A DNA stretch of 54,645 nt from Novosphingobium panipatense (GCF_002149965.1 NZ_MSQB01000017.1:92945-147589), one strand, 5' to 3'. Positions 33,938-43,221 are shown, counted from the stretch's first letter. The notes: generated from the sequence alone by a model not told the origin. Numbers and translations: made by a program.

Positions 33938-34864
33938 ATGTCATCGAAACTGCACCGACTTGTCGCGAATCTGGCGGGGGTTGCGCTGGCCGTGCAGGCA
34001 GTTCCGGTTGTCGCCCAGGGGGTAACCGGTGGCAATTCGGGGCCGGGGATAGGCTCTGGCGCAGGGGCAGCAGGCAGCCGCGACCTGACCAGCGCGGGCG
34101 GGCCGACCTTCGCCGATATTGCAGATCTGTCCGAATCGGCCGGGCTGGTGGTCAAGGCGCAGATTCGCAAGATGGTGCGCGTGGAGGACGAGCGGGCGCC
34201 CGGTCTCGCTCAGGGCATGGCGCGCTTCTACATGACCGCGCAGACGCAGGCCCTGATCGCGGGCAAGGCGCCGATCGGCGAATCGTTCGTCTATCTGGTG
34301 GACCTGCCGCTCGACGCCAAGGGCAAGGTGCCCAAGCTGAAGAAGCAGGACGTGCTGCTCTTCGCCCGCGCGGTGCCCGGCCGTCCCGGTGAACTCCAGC
34401 TGGTGACCCCGACCGCGCAGCAGCTGTGGAGCGAGCAGGCCGAAGCGCGGGTGCGCGGCATTCTCCAGTCGCTGCTTTCGGGCAATGCCCCGGTCAAGAT
34501 CACCGGCGTGCGCGAACTGATGTACGTTCCCGGCAATCTGGCGGGGCAGGGCGAGACCCAGATCTTCCTCAACACCAAGGACGGCTCGGCCGCCTCGATC
34601 ACCGTGCATCACGAACCCGGCGCGGCGCCGGCCTGGGGCGTCTCGTTCTCGGAACTCGTGGCGGATATCGGCAACCCGCCGCGCCCGGAGACGGTCGAGT
34701 GGTACCGCCTCGCCTGCTTCCTGCCGAACAACCCGCCGCAGGGCACCAATGTGGCCGAGGGCATTGAGGAGCGCCGTCAGGCGGCGGCAGACTATCGCAT
34801 GGTCCTGGGCGAGCTGGGCGAGTGCCGCCGCACGCTGGGGCAGGGCGCCAGGACGCAGGGCTGA
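33938..34864 (+). CDS. Conserved-looking secreted protein of unknown function
   Basis: A 308-residue protein. A signal peptide (MSSKLHRLVANLAGVALAVQ, cleavage after VVAQ) is followed by a Gly/Ala/Ser-rich linker. The body has a beta-rich region (VVKAQIRKMVRV, ESFVYLVDLPLDAKGKVPKLKKQDVLLFAR) and a C-terminal helical part with two cysteines (YRLACFLPNN and GELGECRRT). I recall no named domain, though proteins of this outline are common in sphingomonads. It stands alone between tonB and hom. A short AT-centred stem follows the stop codon. Confidence 0.75.
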   Translation: MSSKLHRLVANLAGVALAVQAVPVVAQGVTGGNSGPGIGSGAGAAGSRDLTSAGGPTFADIADLSESAGLVVKAQIRKMVRVEDERAPGLAQGMARFYMTAQTQALIAGKAPIGESFVYLVDLPLDAKGKVPKLKKQDVLLFARAVPGRPGELQLVTPTAQQLWSEQAEARVRGILQSLLSGNAPVKITGVRELMYVPGNLAGQGETQIFLNTKDGSAASITVHHEPGAAPAWGVSFSELVADIGNPPRPETVEWYRLACFLPNNPPQGTNVAEGIEERRQAAADYRMVLGELGECRRTLGQGARTQG

Positions 34865-34971
34865 TTCCTCGGGGTTAATTCCCCGGCACTGACGTTTCCC
34901 CTCATCACCTCTCGAAGGTACTGGAATTTCGCCGTGGGCTCCCCTAGGGCCCGAACCCGAAAGGGTAGTCC

Positions 34972-36279
34972 ATGGTTGAACCGCTGAATATTGCGCTGGC
35001 CGGTCTCGGCACTGTCGGAACGGGCGTCGTCCGTCTCATCGAGACCAATGCCGAACTCATTGCCCGCCGCGCGCGGCGCCCCATTCGCATCGCCGCCGTC
35101 AGCGCGCGGGACCGGACCAAGGATCGCGGCGTGGACTTGTCCCGCTACGACTGGGAGGACGATCCCGCGGCCCTGGCGGCCCGCAGCGACGTGGATGTCG
35201 TGGTGGAAATGGTCGGCGGTTCGGACGGTCCGGCGCTGGCGCTGGCTCGCGGGGCCATCGGGCAGGGCAAGGGGCTGGTCACCGCCAACAAGGCGATGAT
35301 CGCGCATCACGGCCTGGAACTGGCTTCGGCCGCCGAGAAGGCGGGCGTGGCGCTGAAGTTCGAGGCGGCGGTGGCGGGCGGCATCCCGGTGATCAAGGGG
35401 CTGAGCGAAGGCGCGGCCGCCAATGCCATCGAGCGGGTCTACGGCATCCTCAACGGCACCTGCAATTACATCCTCTCCACCATGGAGGATACCGGCCGCG
35501 ATTTCGGCGATGTCCTCGCCGAAGCGCAGCGCCTGGGTTATGCCGAAGCCGATCCGACGTTCGACGTCGAGGGCATCGATGCCGGGCACAAGCTCTCGAT
35601 CCTCGCGGCGATCGCCTTCGGTTCGCGCCTGCGTTTCGACGCGGTCGAGACCACCGGCATTTCCCGCGTGAAGGCGGCGGACATCGAGCAGGCCCGCTCG
35701 CTCGGCTACGTCATCCGCCTGCTGGGCATGGGCGAGATCGACCGGACGGGTGGCACGCCGCGCCTGTTCCAGCGGGTCCATCCGCATCTCGTGCCCTTCG
35801 ATCATCCGCTTGCCCATGTCGACGGCGCGACCAACGCGGTCGTCGCGGAAGGCAACTTCATGGGCCGCCTGCTGTTCCAGGGCGCCGGGGCCGGTGACGG
35901 ACCGACCGCAAGCGCGGTGGTGGCCGACATCATCGACATCGCGCGCGGCGAAAAGGGCGCTGCCTTCTCGATGCCTGCGCAGGAACTGGAGGCCATGGAA
36001 CCGGCCGAGACCGGCCATCGCCGCGGGCGCAGCTATATCCGCTTCACCGTGCCGGATCGTCCGGGCGTGCTGGCCGACATCACGGCGGCCATGCGCGATG
36101 CGGGCGTCTCGATCGCCAGCATGATCCAGAAGGGCGAAGACGCGCAGACGGGCGAGGTGATCCTGGCCATCGTCACGCACGAGGGCCCGGAATCGGCGGT
36201 GACCGAAGCGCTGCGCATCCTCGACGGATCGGACAGCCTGGCGGCGCGTCCGTTGGTGATGCAGATCATCGAGGGGTAA
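34972..36279 (+). CDS. hom: Homoserine dehydrogenase
   Basis: A 435-residue NAD(P)-dependent enzyme that reduces aspartate semialdehyde to homoserine for threonine and methionine synthesis. The N-terminal nucleotide fold has GLGTVGTGVV. The catalytic domain has VTANKAMIAHHG, EAAVAGGIPVIKGL and EADPTFDVEGIDAGHKL. A C-terminal ACT domain (about 350-435) probably gives feedback control by threonine. glpX follows 0.7 kb later, an order common in alphaproteobacteria, but here a repeat and an unknown gene lie between them. Confidence 0.96.
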   Translation: MVEPLNIALAGLGTVGTGVVRLIETNAELIARRARRPIRIAAVSARDRTKDRGVDLSRYDWEDDPAALAARSDVDVVVEMVGGSDGPALALARGAIGQGKGLVTANKAMIAHHGLELASAAEKAGVALKFEAAVAGGIPVIKGLSEGAAANAIERVYGILNGTCNYILSTMEDTGRDFGDVLAEAQRLGYAEADPTFDVEGIDAGHKLSILAAIAFGSRLRFDAVETTGISRVKAADIEQARSLGYVIRLLGMGEIDRTGGTPRLFQRVHPHLVPFDHPLAHVDGATNAVVAEGNFMGRLLFQGAGAGDGPTASAVVADIIDIARGEKGAAFSMPAQELEAMEPAETGHRRGRSYIRFTVPDRPGVLADITAAMRDAGVSIASMIQKGEDAQTGEVILAIVTHEGPESAVTEALRILDGSDSLAARPLVMQIIEG

Positions 36280-36288
36280 GGGCGCCAT

Positions 36289-36417
36289 TTGAAAAATGCC
36301 TGAAGGGCATTTTTGAGCGGCACCGGCCCACGCCCCCACCCACAGGATACGACCGTTGGGTGGTGGGTGGGGGTGTGGGCCGGTGCCGCCAAAATCCGCC
36401 TTCAGCGGATTTTCAAA
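36289..36417. repeat. Mosaic palindromic repeat, copy R2
   Basis: Modules: hairpin AAAAATGCC-TGAAG-GGCATTTTT (36292-36314); a large palindrome with 25-base arms (36317-36341 and 36365-36389, one mismatch) around a loop containing ACAGGATACGACCGTT; and hairpin AAAATCCGC-CTTCA-GCGGATTTT (36391-36413). The right end TTTGAAAA runs directly into the stop codon of the minus-strand gene at 36418; the left end starts 9 bp behind hom. Compared with R1, it lacks the CCTTCGAC hairpin and its tail. Confidence 0.85.
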
Positions 36418-36891
36418 TCAATGCGCGCGCATTTCGCCCTTGGCGACCTTGTCCGCGTCCGAGCCCGCGGGGGCTTCGGGGATCGCTGACAGATCGATGA
36501 TATAGGGCTGCTCAACTTTGCCGAAAGTGGCGGTGGCCTTGCCCTTGAAGATGCCCTTGCCCGCGACGTCGGGCGGGGTCAGCCTCCCGTCGTTCAGGGC
36601 CTGGTCCGAAAGCGGGTCTTCCTGCGAGGTGGACTGGGCGCGGTACTTTTCCTCGTCCGGTGCGCAGACGACGATCTCGCCCGGCCGCGCGGCGCGGGTT
36701 TCGCTCAGGCATTTCTGGCGGGCGGTTTCCGGCGTAAGACGGCCCGCGCCGGACATCATGCGCTGGGCGATCGCGCGGTCTTCATCGGAAACAGTACTGC
36801 CTGCAGCCGTCGCAGAGGAATTCGCCTGGGCCATCGCCGGAACCGGCGCAAATAAGGCCATTGCGAACAATATCCGCCATCTTCTCGACAA
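36418..36891 (-). CDS. Small secreted protein of unknown function
   Basis: A 157-residue protein. The start is probably a TTG at 36891, with AGAGGA seven to ten bases upstream, followed by a signal peptide (MSRRWRILFAMALFAPVPAM, cleavage after AMAQ). An internal ATG ten codons later is the alternative. The mature protein is hydrophilic with two cysteines (ARQKCLSE and IVVCAPDE), perhaps disulfide-bonded. No named domain is recognised. Its stop codon touches a mosaic repeat, and it diverges from glpX with only about 60 bp between the starts. Confidence 0.7.
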   Translation of the reverse strand: MSRRWRILFAMALFAPVPAMAQANSSATAAGSTVSDEDRAIAQRMMSGAGRLTPETARQKCLSETRAARPGEIVVCAPDEEKYRAQSTSQEDPLSDQALNDGRLTPPDVAGKGIFKGKATATFGKVEQPYIIDLSAIPEAPAGSDADKVAKGEMRAH

Positions 36892-36954
36892 TTGAAAATC
36901 CTCTGTCTAAGCCGCTCCCAGAACCTTTCCTCCTCGGATTAATCCAGAGTGAAC

Positions 36955-37938
36955 ATGCCTGAAAACAAGACGCCTGCAAGTAAAGTTCTCGACCGGGTCC
37001 TTGTACTTGAAATGGTTAGGGTTACCGAGGCTGCGGCCATCGCCGCATCGCGCCTGGTGGGGCGCGGTGACGAGAAGGCTGCAGACCATGCCGCAGTTGA
37101 AGCGATGCGCAAGGCTTTTGACACGCTTTACATGGACGGCACCGTCGTGATCGGCGAAGGCGAGCGGGACGAGGCGCCGATGCTGTTCATCGGCGAGAAG
37201 GTCGGCGGGGCGCCGGGCAGCGGCCCCAAGATCGACATCGCGCTCGATCCGCTCGAAGGCACGACGATCACCGCCAAGGCGGGCCCCAACGCGCTGGCCG
37301 TGCTGGCCGCGGCCGAGGAAGGCTGCCTGCTCAACGCGCCGGACGTCTACATGGAGAAGCTGGCGGTCGGTCCCGGCTATCCCGAGGGCGTGATCGATCT
37401 CAACCGCACGCCGACCGAGAACGTCGCCGCCGTCGCCGCCGCCAAGGGCGTGCGGCCCGACGAGGTCATCGTCTGCGTGCTCGATCGTCCGCGCCATGCC
37501 GACCTGATCGAGGAACTGCGCGAGATCGGCTGCGGGATCCACCTGATACCCGACGGCGACGTGGCGGGCGTGATCGCGGTGACCGACGAGGAAACCACGA
37601 TCGATATCTACATGGGTTCGGGCGGCGCGCCGGAAGGCGTGCTGGCGGCGGCGGCGCTGCGCTGCGTGGGCGGCCAGATCCAGGGGCGTCTGCTGTTCCG
37701 CAACGAGGACGAGCGCAGCCGCGCGCGCAAGTGGGGCATCAAGGATCTCGACAAGATCTATACCCTGGGCGACCTTGCCAAGGGCGACTGCATCTTCGCC
37801 GCCACCGGCGTGACCGACGGTTCGCTGCTCTCGGGCGTCAAGCGCCTCAAGGGCGGCAAGATGACCACCGAAAGCGTCGTGATGCGCGCCAGCTCCGGCA
37901 CCGTGCGCTGGATCAAGGGCGAGCACCGGGATCGCTGA
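36955..37938 (+). CDS. glpX: Class II fructose-1,6-bisphosphatase
   Basis: A 327-residue gluconeogenic enzyme that removes the C1 phosphate of fructose-1,6-bisphosphate. Family II landmarks are GRGDEKAADHAAVEAMR, DGTVVIGEGERDEAPML, DIALDPLEGTT and the C-terminal ATGVTDGSLLSGV. The ATG at 36955 is chosen; a GTG two codons upstream is also possible, and neither has a strong Shine-Dalgarno sequence. A 20-bp perfect hairpin lies 59 bp behind the stop codon. Confidence 0.94.
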   Translation: MPENKTPASKVLDRVLVLEMVRVTEAAAIAASRLVGRGDEKAADHAAVEAMRKAFDTLYMDGTVVIGEGERDEAPMLFIGEKVGGAPGSGPKIDIALDPLEGTTITAKAGPNALAVLAAAEEGCLLNAPDVYMEKLAVGPGYPEGVIDLNRTPTENVAAVAAAKGVRPDEVIVCVLDRPRHADLIEELREIGCGIHLIPDGDVAGVIAVTDEETTIDIYMGSGGAPEGVLAAAALRCVGGQIQGRLLFRNEDERSRARKWGIKDLDKIYTLGDLAKGDCIFAATGVTDGSLLSGVKRLKGGKMTTESVVMRASSGTVRWIKGEHRDR

Positions 37939-37997
37939 AATGATGCTGCTGGTTCGCATGCCGTATCGGGACTTGCGTTTCCATTCAGATATTTGTC

Positions 37998-38043
37998 GTG
38001 GAAACGGCCGGTTTCGGGATTTGCCGAAACCGGCCGTTTCCAC
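37998..38043. terminator. Long perfect hairpin between glpX and prs
   Basis: Two 20-base arms (37998-38017 and 38024-38043) pair without mismatch around the 6-base loop GATTTG. No T run follows, so it is not a textbook terminator, but its place behind glpX favours transcript-end formation or RNA protection. It lies 109 bp before the prs start. Confidence 0.6.
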
Positions 38044-38151
38044 ATGGAAGTCACGGTGATGCGCAATGCTTTCTGTTGCAATCCGATGACTCATGGCTAG
38101 AGGCGACCGCGTCCAGCCACCCTTCACCACAAGCCGTCTCGGGGATTCGCA

Positions 38152-39087
<936 letters not shown>

Positions 39088-39115
39088 GCTGCGTCGTACG
39101 GACTGCGCAAATCAG

Positions 39116-39146
39116 GGGGCGCTCTCGCAGGAGAGCGCCCCTTTTT
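39116..39146 (+). terminator. Intrinsic terminator of prs
   Basis: A perfect 11-bp stem, GGGGCGCTCTC with GAGAGCGCCCC, closes a GCAG loop and is followed directly by five T. It lies 28 bp behind the prs stop codon. Confidence 0.92.
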
Positions 39147-39168
39147 GTTTCATGTGGAACTTTTTGGA

Positions 39169-39230
39169 TTTGAAAATCCGCCGCAGCCGCAAGCTCGTCA
39201 CGGATGTGACGAGCGCACCCAACAATAACC
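39169..39230. repeat. Mosaic palindromic repeat, copy R3 (reduced)
   Basis: A reduced copy: TTTGAAAATCCGCCGCA (half of the end hairpin), then CCGCAAG, hairpin CTCGTCAC-GGAT-GTGACGAG (39194-39213) and tail CGCACCCAACAATAACC. The large central palindrome is missing. The same flanks CCGCAAG and CGCACYCAACAA surround a different hairpin in R1. It lies between the prs terminator and the stop codon of an AraC gene at 39232, which it almost touches. Confidence 0.8.
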
Positions 39231-39231
39231 A

Positions 39232-40176
39232 TCACGCCCAGGGACGCACCTGCCCGGGCGCCAGCCGATGCAATGCCTCAAGCCGCCTTGCCTGCCGCGA
39301 TTCGAGCGAAAGCGTGAGGATCGGCTGCGGGGTCTGGGCGAACTGGCGCGGGGACATGCCGAACAGCTGCGTGAATTCGTGGATGAGGTGGCTCTCATCG
39401 TAATAGCGCAGGGCCATTTCGTCCGCCTCGTCCTTGTCGGCCACGCCGCGCAGATAGCTGGCCATGTCGAGCGCGCGGGCACGGCGCAGGACCTGCTTGG
39501 GAGCCATGCCGAAGTCGCGACTGACAACCCGTTCGAGCTTGCGCCGCTCCACGCCGCAGACACCGGCCGCTTCCGCGATCGACATGGCCGGGTCGCGGTA
39601 GCTGATTTCCTCGAACCGGGCGCTGATCGGATCGGGCGAGGGGCAGTCCATATGTTCGATGCGCCTGCGGACCATGTTTTCCAGCGCGAGGAGCCAGTCC
39701 TCCGGCTCGGCATGGGGTTCCAGCAGGGCCAGCATCCGGTCGGAGGGCATGGCGACCACGTCGGTCGAAACGAGGCGGTCCACATGATCGCCCACTCTCG
39801 GCCCGCGCAGGGCGGTGCAGGCGCCGGGACGGAACGACATGCCGACGCTGATGAAGCTGCCGGTGACGCGGATCGGCATGCGCCGGGATTGCGGCCCGCA
39901 GAAGATCGCCGCATTGCCCGCTTCCATCCGGCCCGTGGCGGTTTCGGCTTCCCACAGTCCCGCAAGCTGGATGCGCAGGAAGGCGCTGTCGCTGAACAGG
40001 CCGCATTGCACCGTGTAGTCCACCGGCGCCGCGACTTTCGTGACGTAGAGCCGCGCCACCCACGGCGCGAGGTCCGGCGCGGGTGCCCGGTTGTAGCTGA
40101 GGGGTTGGCCCTCTCTGGTAACTCCCTGTTCCGGCGCGATCGCATGATCGATGGCCGGCCGCACTTTATGGTACAT
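39232..40176 (-). CDS. AraC-family transcriptional regulator
   Basis: A 314-residue regulator. The ATG at 40176 (MYHKVRPAIDHA) is preferred over an upstream frame because the added residues are unlike a protein start. An N-terminal ligand domain of about 200 residues (SYNRAPAPDLAPWVARLYVT, FISVGMSFRPGA) is followed by two helix-turn-helix motifs (about 225-300) in the AraC pattern: SIAEAAGVCGVERRKLERVVSRDFGMAPKQ and YYDESHLIHEFTQLFGMSPRQF. The ligand and targets are unknown. It diverges from hisN. Confidence 0.85.
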   Translation of the reverse strand: MYHKVRPAIDHAIAPEQGVTREGQPLSYNRAPAPDLAPWVARLYVTKVAAPVDYTVQCGLFSDSAFLRIQLAGLWEAETATGRMEAGNAAIFCGPQSRRMPIRVTGSFISVGMSFRPGACTALRGPRVGDHVDRLVSTDVVAMPSDRMLALLEPHAEPEDWLLALENMVRRRIEHMDCPSPDPISARFEEISYRDPAMSIAEAAGVCGVERRKLERVVSRDFGMAPKQVLRRARALDMASYLRGVADKDEADEMALRYYDESHLIHEFTQLFGMSPRQFAQTPQPILTLSLESRQARRLEALHRLAPGQVRPWA

Positions 40177-40356
40177 GTACCTGCTTCCGTGATGCGCGTG
40201 GTTGCGGCCCCGTTCTCTGGATAGGCAGGCGCCGGGGGCGCCGCAATGTGGGAAAAACCCATAGAGGTCTTCCACAGGCGGCTAATCCGCCCCGAAACGG
40301 CGGTATTTCCGATGATCGCTTGACCAGCCATCGTCGCGGCGGGCAGAGCATGGCGC

Positions 40357-41139
40357 ATGAAGCTGGACAACGACATTGCCCTCGCCCTGCGCCTTGCCGA
40401 TGCTGCCGGTGACGCGATCCGACCCCATTTCCGCTCCGGTGTAGGGGTGGAGAGAAAGGGCGATGCCTCGCCGGTCACGGTGGCCGATCGCGCGGCCGAG
40501 GAAGCGATGCGCCGCATCCTCAAGGCCGAGGTCCCGCGCGACGGCATCATCGGCGAGGAGTTCGGCAGCGAGGAAGGCTCATCGGGCCGGACCTGGGTGC
40601 TGGACCCGATCGACGGCACCGTGTCCTTCATCGCCGGGCGCCCGATCTTCGGCACCCTGATCGCGCTGCTGGTCGATGGCTGGCCGGTGCTGGGGATCAT
40701 CGACCAGCCGATCCTGGGCGAGCGCTGGGTGGGCGCGAGCGGCCTGCCGACCACGTTCAACGGCAAGGAAGTGCGCACGCGCCCCTGCCGCGAGCTTTCC
40801 CAGGCCATGCTGGCGACGACCGGCCCGCACTATTTCGACGACCATCAGGGCGAGCACTTCATGGCGCTGGCGGCCAGGACCGACCACAAGCGCATGGTCA
40901 TGGGCGGCGATTGCTACAATTACGGGCTGCTCGCCAGCGGTCATCTCGACGTGGTGTGCGAGGCCGGACTGAAGCTGCACGACTGGGCGGCACTGGTGCC
41001 CGTGGTCGAAGGCGCAGGCGGCACGATGTGCGACTGGAACGGGGAGCCGCTCCACGCCCGGTCCGACGGCCATGTCCTGGCGATCGGCGATCCGGCGCGG
41101 CTGGAGGACGTGGTCGAGGGCCTGGCCTGTCACCACTGA
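40357..41139 (+). CDS. hisN: Histidinol-phosphatase, inositol monophosphatase family
   Basis: A 260-residue metal-dependent phosphatase. Catalytic residues of the IMPase family are visible: Glu67 in GEEFG, Asp83 and Asp86 in DPIDGT, and a late Asp in LHDWAALVPVVEGAGG. The lineage with this outline (MGGDCYNYGLLASGHLDVV) is usually annotated as HisN, which dephosphorylates histidinol phosphate in actinobacteria and alphaproteobacteria. A broader inositol or nucleotide phosphatase role remains possible. It leads a tight group with the cyclotransferase and SDR genes (12- and 10-bp gaps). Confidence 0.85.
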   Translation: MKLDNDIALALRLADAAGDAIRPHFRSGVGVERKGDASPVTVADRAAEEAMRRILKAEVPRDGIIGEEFGSEEGSSGRTWVLDPIDGTVSFIAGRPIFGTLIALLVDGWPVLGIIDQPILGERWVGASGLPTTFNGKEVRTRPCRELSQAMLATTGPHYFDDHQGEHFMALAARTDHKRMVMGGDCYNYGLLASGHLDVVCEAGLKLHDWAALVPVVEGAGGTMCDWNGEPLHARSDGHVLAIGDPARLEDVVEGLACHH

Positions 41140-41151
41140 CCGGAGGAAACC

Positions 41152-41586
41152 ATGCGCAGGGTAGGACTCTTCGTCTACGGTACGCTCCAGCCCCACGCGG
41201 GTACGCGCATGGGCCGCTGGGTGGCGGCGCGCATGGTTTTCAGCGAGCCTGCCAGCGTGCCCGGTGCCATCCGTGCGGTGCGCGGCGGCAACGGCTGGTT
41301 TCCCGCGCTCGTGCCGGCGGGATCCGCGACACGGGTGCAAGGCACCTTCTGCGAACTGGAACTGCATCCCGGCGATCTGGCGAAGCTCGATCGCTACGAG
41401 GGGCGCGAATATCGCCGCACCGCGATGCCGGTGCGCACGGCGGCCGGGCGCAAGGCACGCGCGCAAGTCTACCTCTGGCGGATCGCCTTGCCCCAGGGCT
41501 CGCCGCCGATACCGGACGGCGACTATCTCGCCTGGCTGGAACGCACCGGGCGCCAGGCATTCACGACCCCGCGCAACGGCAGCTGA
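41152..41586 (+). CDS. Gamma-glutamylcyclotransferase-like (AIG2) protein
   Basis: A 144-residue protein of the AIG2/GGCT-like fold. The substrate-binding motif FVYGTLQPHAG is near the N-terminus, and LDRYEGREYRR supplies the conserved acidic and basic residues of the pocket. Members release 5-oxoproline from gamma-glutamyl amines or have related activities; the exact substrate here is unknown. It lies 12 bp behind hisN and 10 bp before an SDR gene. Confidence 0.82.
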   Translation: MRRVGLFVYGTLQPHAGTRMGRWVAARMVFSEPASVPGAIRAVRGGNGWFPALVPAGSATRVQGTFCELELHPGDLAKLDRYEGREYRRTAMPVRTAAGRKARAQVYLWRIALPQGSPPIPDGDYLAWLERTGRQAFTTPRNGS

Positions 41587-41596
41587 GGAGGCGCAG

Positions 41597-42355
41597 ATGC
41601 GCGACAGGACGGCTATCATCACCGGCGCGGGGGCAGGGATCGGCCGCGGGCTGGTGATGCACTTCGCAGGGCTCGGCTGGCGGGTGGCCGCTCTGGACAT
41701 TGACGAGGAGGCGCTGGGCGAACTCGCCGCGCTCCTGCCCGAAGACCGTTTCCTGCCGCTTCCCTGCGACGTCGGCCACGAGACGCAGGTCCGTTCCGCC
41801 TTCGCGCGCATCGGCAAGTGGAGCGAGGCGGCGCACCTGCTGGTGAACAATGCAGGGATAGCCGATCCCGTGTCGGGCCCGCTGGAGGACCTGACATTGG
41901 CAAGCTGGCAGCGCTGGATCGATTCGAGCCTGACCGCCGCCTTCCTCTGCACCCGCGAGGCGCTGGGCCTGCTGCGCGCCGGGGCGCCGGCCAGCGTGGT
42001 GCATATCGCCTCGACACGCGCCTTGCAGTCCGAGCCGGATACTTATGCCTATGCCGCCTCCAAGGGCGGGCTCTGCGCATTGACTCATGCCATGGCGGTC
42101 GGACTGGGACCGGAAATCCGCGTGAATGCGGTGCTGCCGGGTTGGATCGAGACCGGCCCCTGGCAGAAGGCCGCGACGCGCCGCGAACCGCAACATTCGG
42201 CGCAGGACCGCGCGCAGCACCCGGTAGGGCGGGTCGGCACGGTCGAGGATATCGCCGCGGCCGTAGAATGGCTTGCCGGAGAGGGCGGCGGGTTCGTGAC
42301 CGGGCAGGAGATCGTCGTGGACGGCGGCATGACGCGCAAGATGATCTATGTCTGA
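41597..42355 (+). CDS. Short-chain dehydrogenase/reductase
   Basis: A 252-residue oxidoreductase. The Rossmann motif is TGAGAGIG, followed by NNAGIAD and the catalytic set Ser in IASTRA, Tyr in YAYAASKGG with Lys. The C-terminal GQEIVVDGGMTRKM is of the classical SDR type. The ATG at 41597 has GAGGAG upstream. Its substrate cannot be told. It closes the hisN-cyclotransferase-SDR group. Confidence 0.85.
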   Translation: MRDRTAIITGAGAGIGRGLVMHFAGLGWRVAALDIDEEALGELAALLPEDRFLPLPCDVGHETQVRSAFARIGKWSEAAHLLVNNAGIADPVSGPLEDLTLASWQRWIDSSLTAAFLCTREALGLLRAGAPASVVHIASTRALQSEPDTYAYAASKGGLCALTHAMAVGLGPEIRVNAVLPGWIETGPWQKAATRREPQHSAQDRAQHPVGRVGTVEDIAAAVEWLAGEGGGFVTGQEIVVDGGMTRKMIYV

Positions 42356-42460
42356 TTGCGGGCATGTTCCCCGGAGCCGCCCCAAGGGGCGCCGGGCAAA
42401 TGAGTCCCTTGCGCTCGGGCCGTTCTCCCACTAAAGGCGCGCCCTTCAATCGACACGGTT

Positions 42461-42480
42461 GAGTCTCCAACAGGAGATTC
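42461..42480 (+). promoter_or_regulatory. Candidate leader hairpin before rpmI
   Basis: GAGTCTCC (42461-42468) and GGAGATTC (42473-42480) form an 8-bp stem with one wobble pair and an AACA loop. It lies 65 bp before rpmI, inside the 190-bp gap where the operon promoter and leader should be. Ribosomal L20 or IF3 control often uses RNA structure in this place, but no known leader model can be confirmed by eye. Confidence 0.3.
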
Positions 42481-42545
42481 GCGGGTCGGCCTGGCGAAAA
42501 GGGCTGCCATGGCTGACCGGACGTGTCCCTGTGAAAGGAAACGAA

Positions 42546-42749
42546 ATGCCCAAGCTGAAGACCAAGAGCGGTGTGAAGAAGCGCTTCAAGCTCACCGCCA
42601 CCGGCAAGGTGAAGCACGGCGTTGCCGGCAAGCGCCACCGCCTGATGAGCCATAACGGCAAGTACATCCGCCAGAATCGCGGCACCGAAGTCATTTCCGA
42701 CGCCGATGCCAAGACGATCAAGAAGTGGGCGCCCTACGGGCTCAACTGA
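42546..42749 (+). CDS. rpmI: Large ribosomal subunit protein bL35
   Basis: A 67-residue basic protein (MPKLKTKSGVKKRFKLTATG, ending KKWAPYGLN) of the large subunit. A good purine-rich site (GAAAGGAAACGAA) precedes the ATG. It is followed 13 bp later by rplT, as in nearly all bacteria. infC, the usual upstream neighbour, is absent here. Confidence 0.96.
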   Translation: MPKLKTKSGVKKRFKLTATGKVKHGVAGKRHRLMSHNGKYIRQNRGTEVISDADAKTIKKWAPYGLN

Positions 42750-42762
42750 GGAGTACTGACCT

Positions 42763-43122
42763 ATGAGCCGTATCAAGAGGGGCGTAACCACCCGCGCCAA
42801 GCACAAGCGTATTCTCGAACAGGCCAAGGGTTACCGCGGCCGTCGCAAGAACACGATCCGCGTTGCCCGTCAGGCCGTCGAAAAGGCCGGCCAGTACGCC
42901 TACCGCGACCGCAAGATCAAGAAGCGGACCTTCCGCGCTCTCTGGATCCAGCGTATCAACGCTGCCGTCCGCGCCGAAGGCCTGACCTACTCGCAGTTCA
43001 TGCACGGCGTTAAGCTCGCCGGCATCGAGCTCGATCGCAAGTCGATGGCCGACCTCGCCATGAACGAGGGTTCGGTGTTCTCGGCGGTGATCGCTCAGGC
43101 GAAGGCCGCTATCCCGGCCTGA
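42763..43122 (+). CDS. rplT: Large ribosomal subunit protein bL20
   Basis: A 119-residue RNA-binding protein needed early in large-subunit assembly (MSRIKRGVTTRAKHKRILEQ, RGRRKNTIRVA). In other bacteria L20 represses its own operon by binding the leader mRNA. It forms an operon with rpmI and ends at a strong terminator (43190-43221), so pheS is probably transcribed separately. Confidence 0.97.
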   Translation: MSRIKRGVTTRAKHKRILEQAKGYRGRRKNTIRVARQAVEKAGQYAYRDRKIKKRTFRALWIQRINAAVRAEGLTYSQFMHGVKLAGIELDRKSMADLAMNEGSVFSAVIAQAKAAIPA

Positions 43123-43189
43123 ACTGTCGAAGGCGGGGCAGCGGAAGATTTCGGCTCCCCGGTTTCGCAGATCGCGAGATAAGGAAAAG

Positions 43190-43221
43190 GGGCGTGGGTA
43201 ACATTCACCCGCGTCCTTTTT
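43190..43221 (+). terminator. Terminator of rpmI-rplT
   Basis: A 10-bp stem (43190-43199 with 43207-43216), including two G-T pairs, closes a 7-base loop and is followed by TTTTTC and another T run. It lies 67 bp behind the rplT stop codon. Confidence 0.8.
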
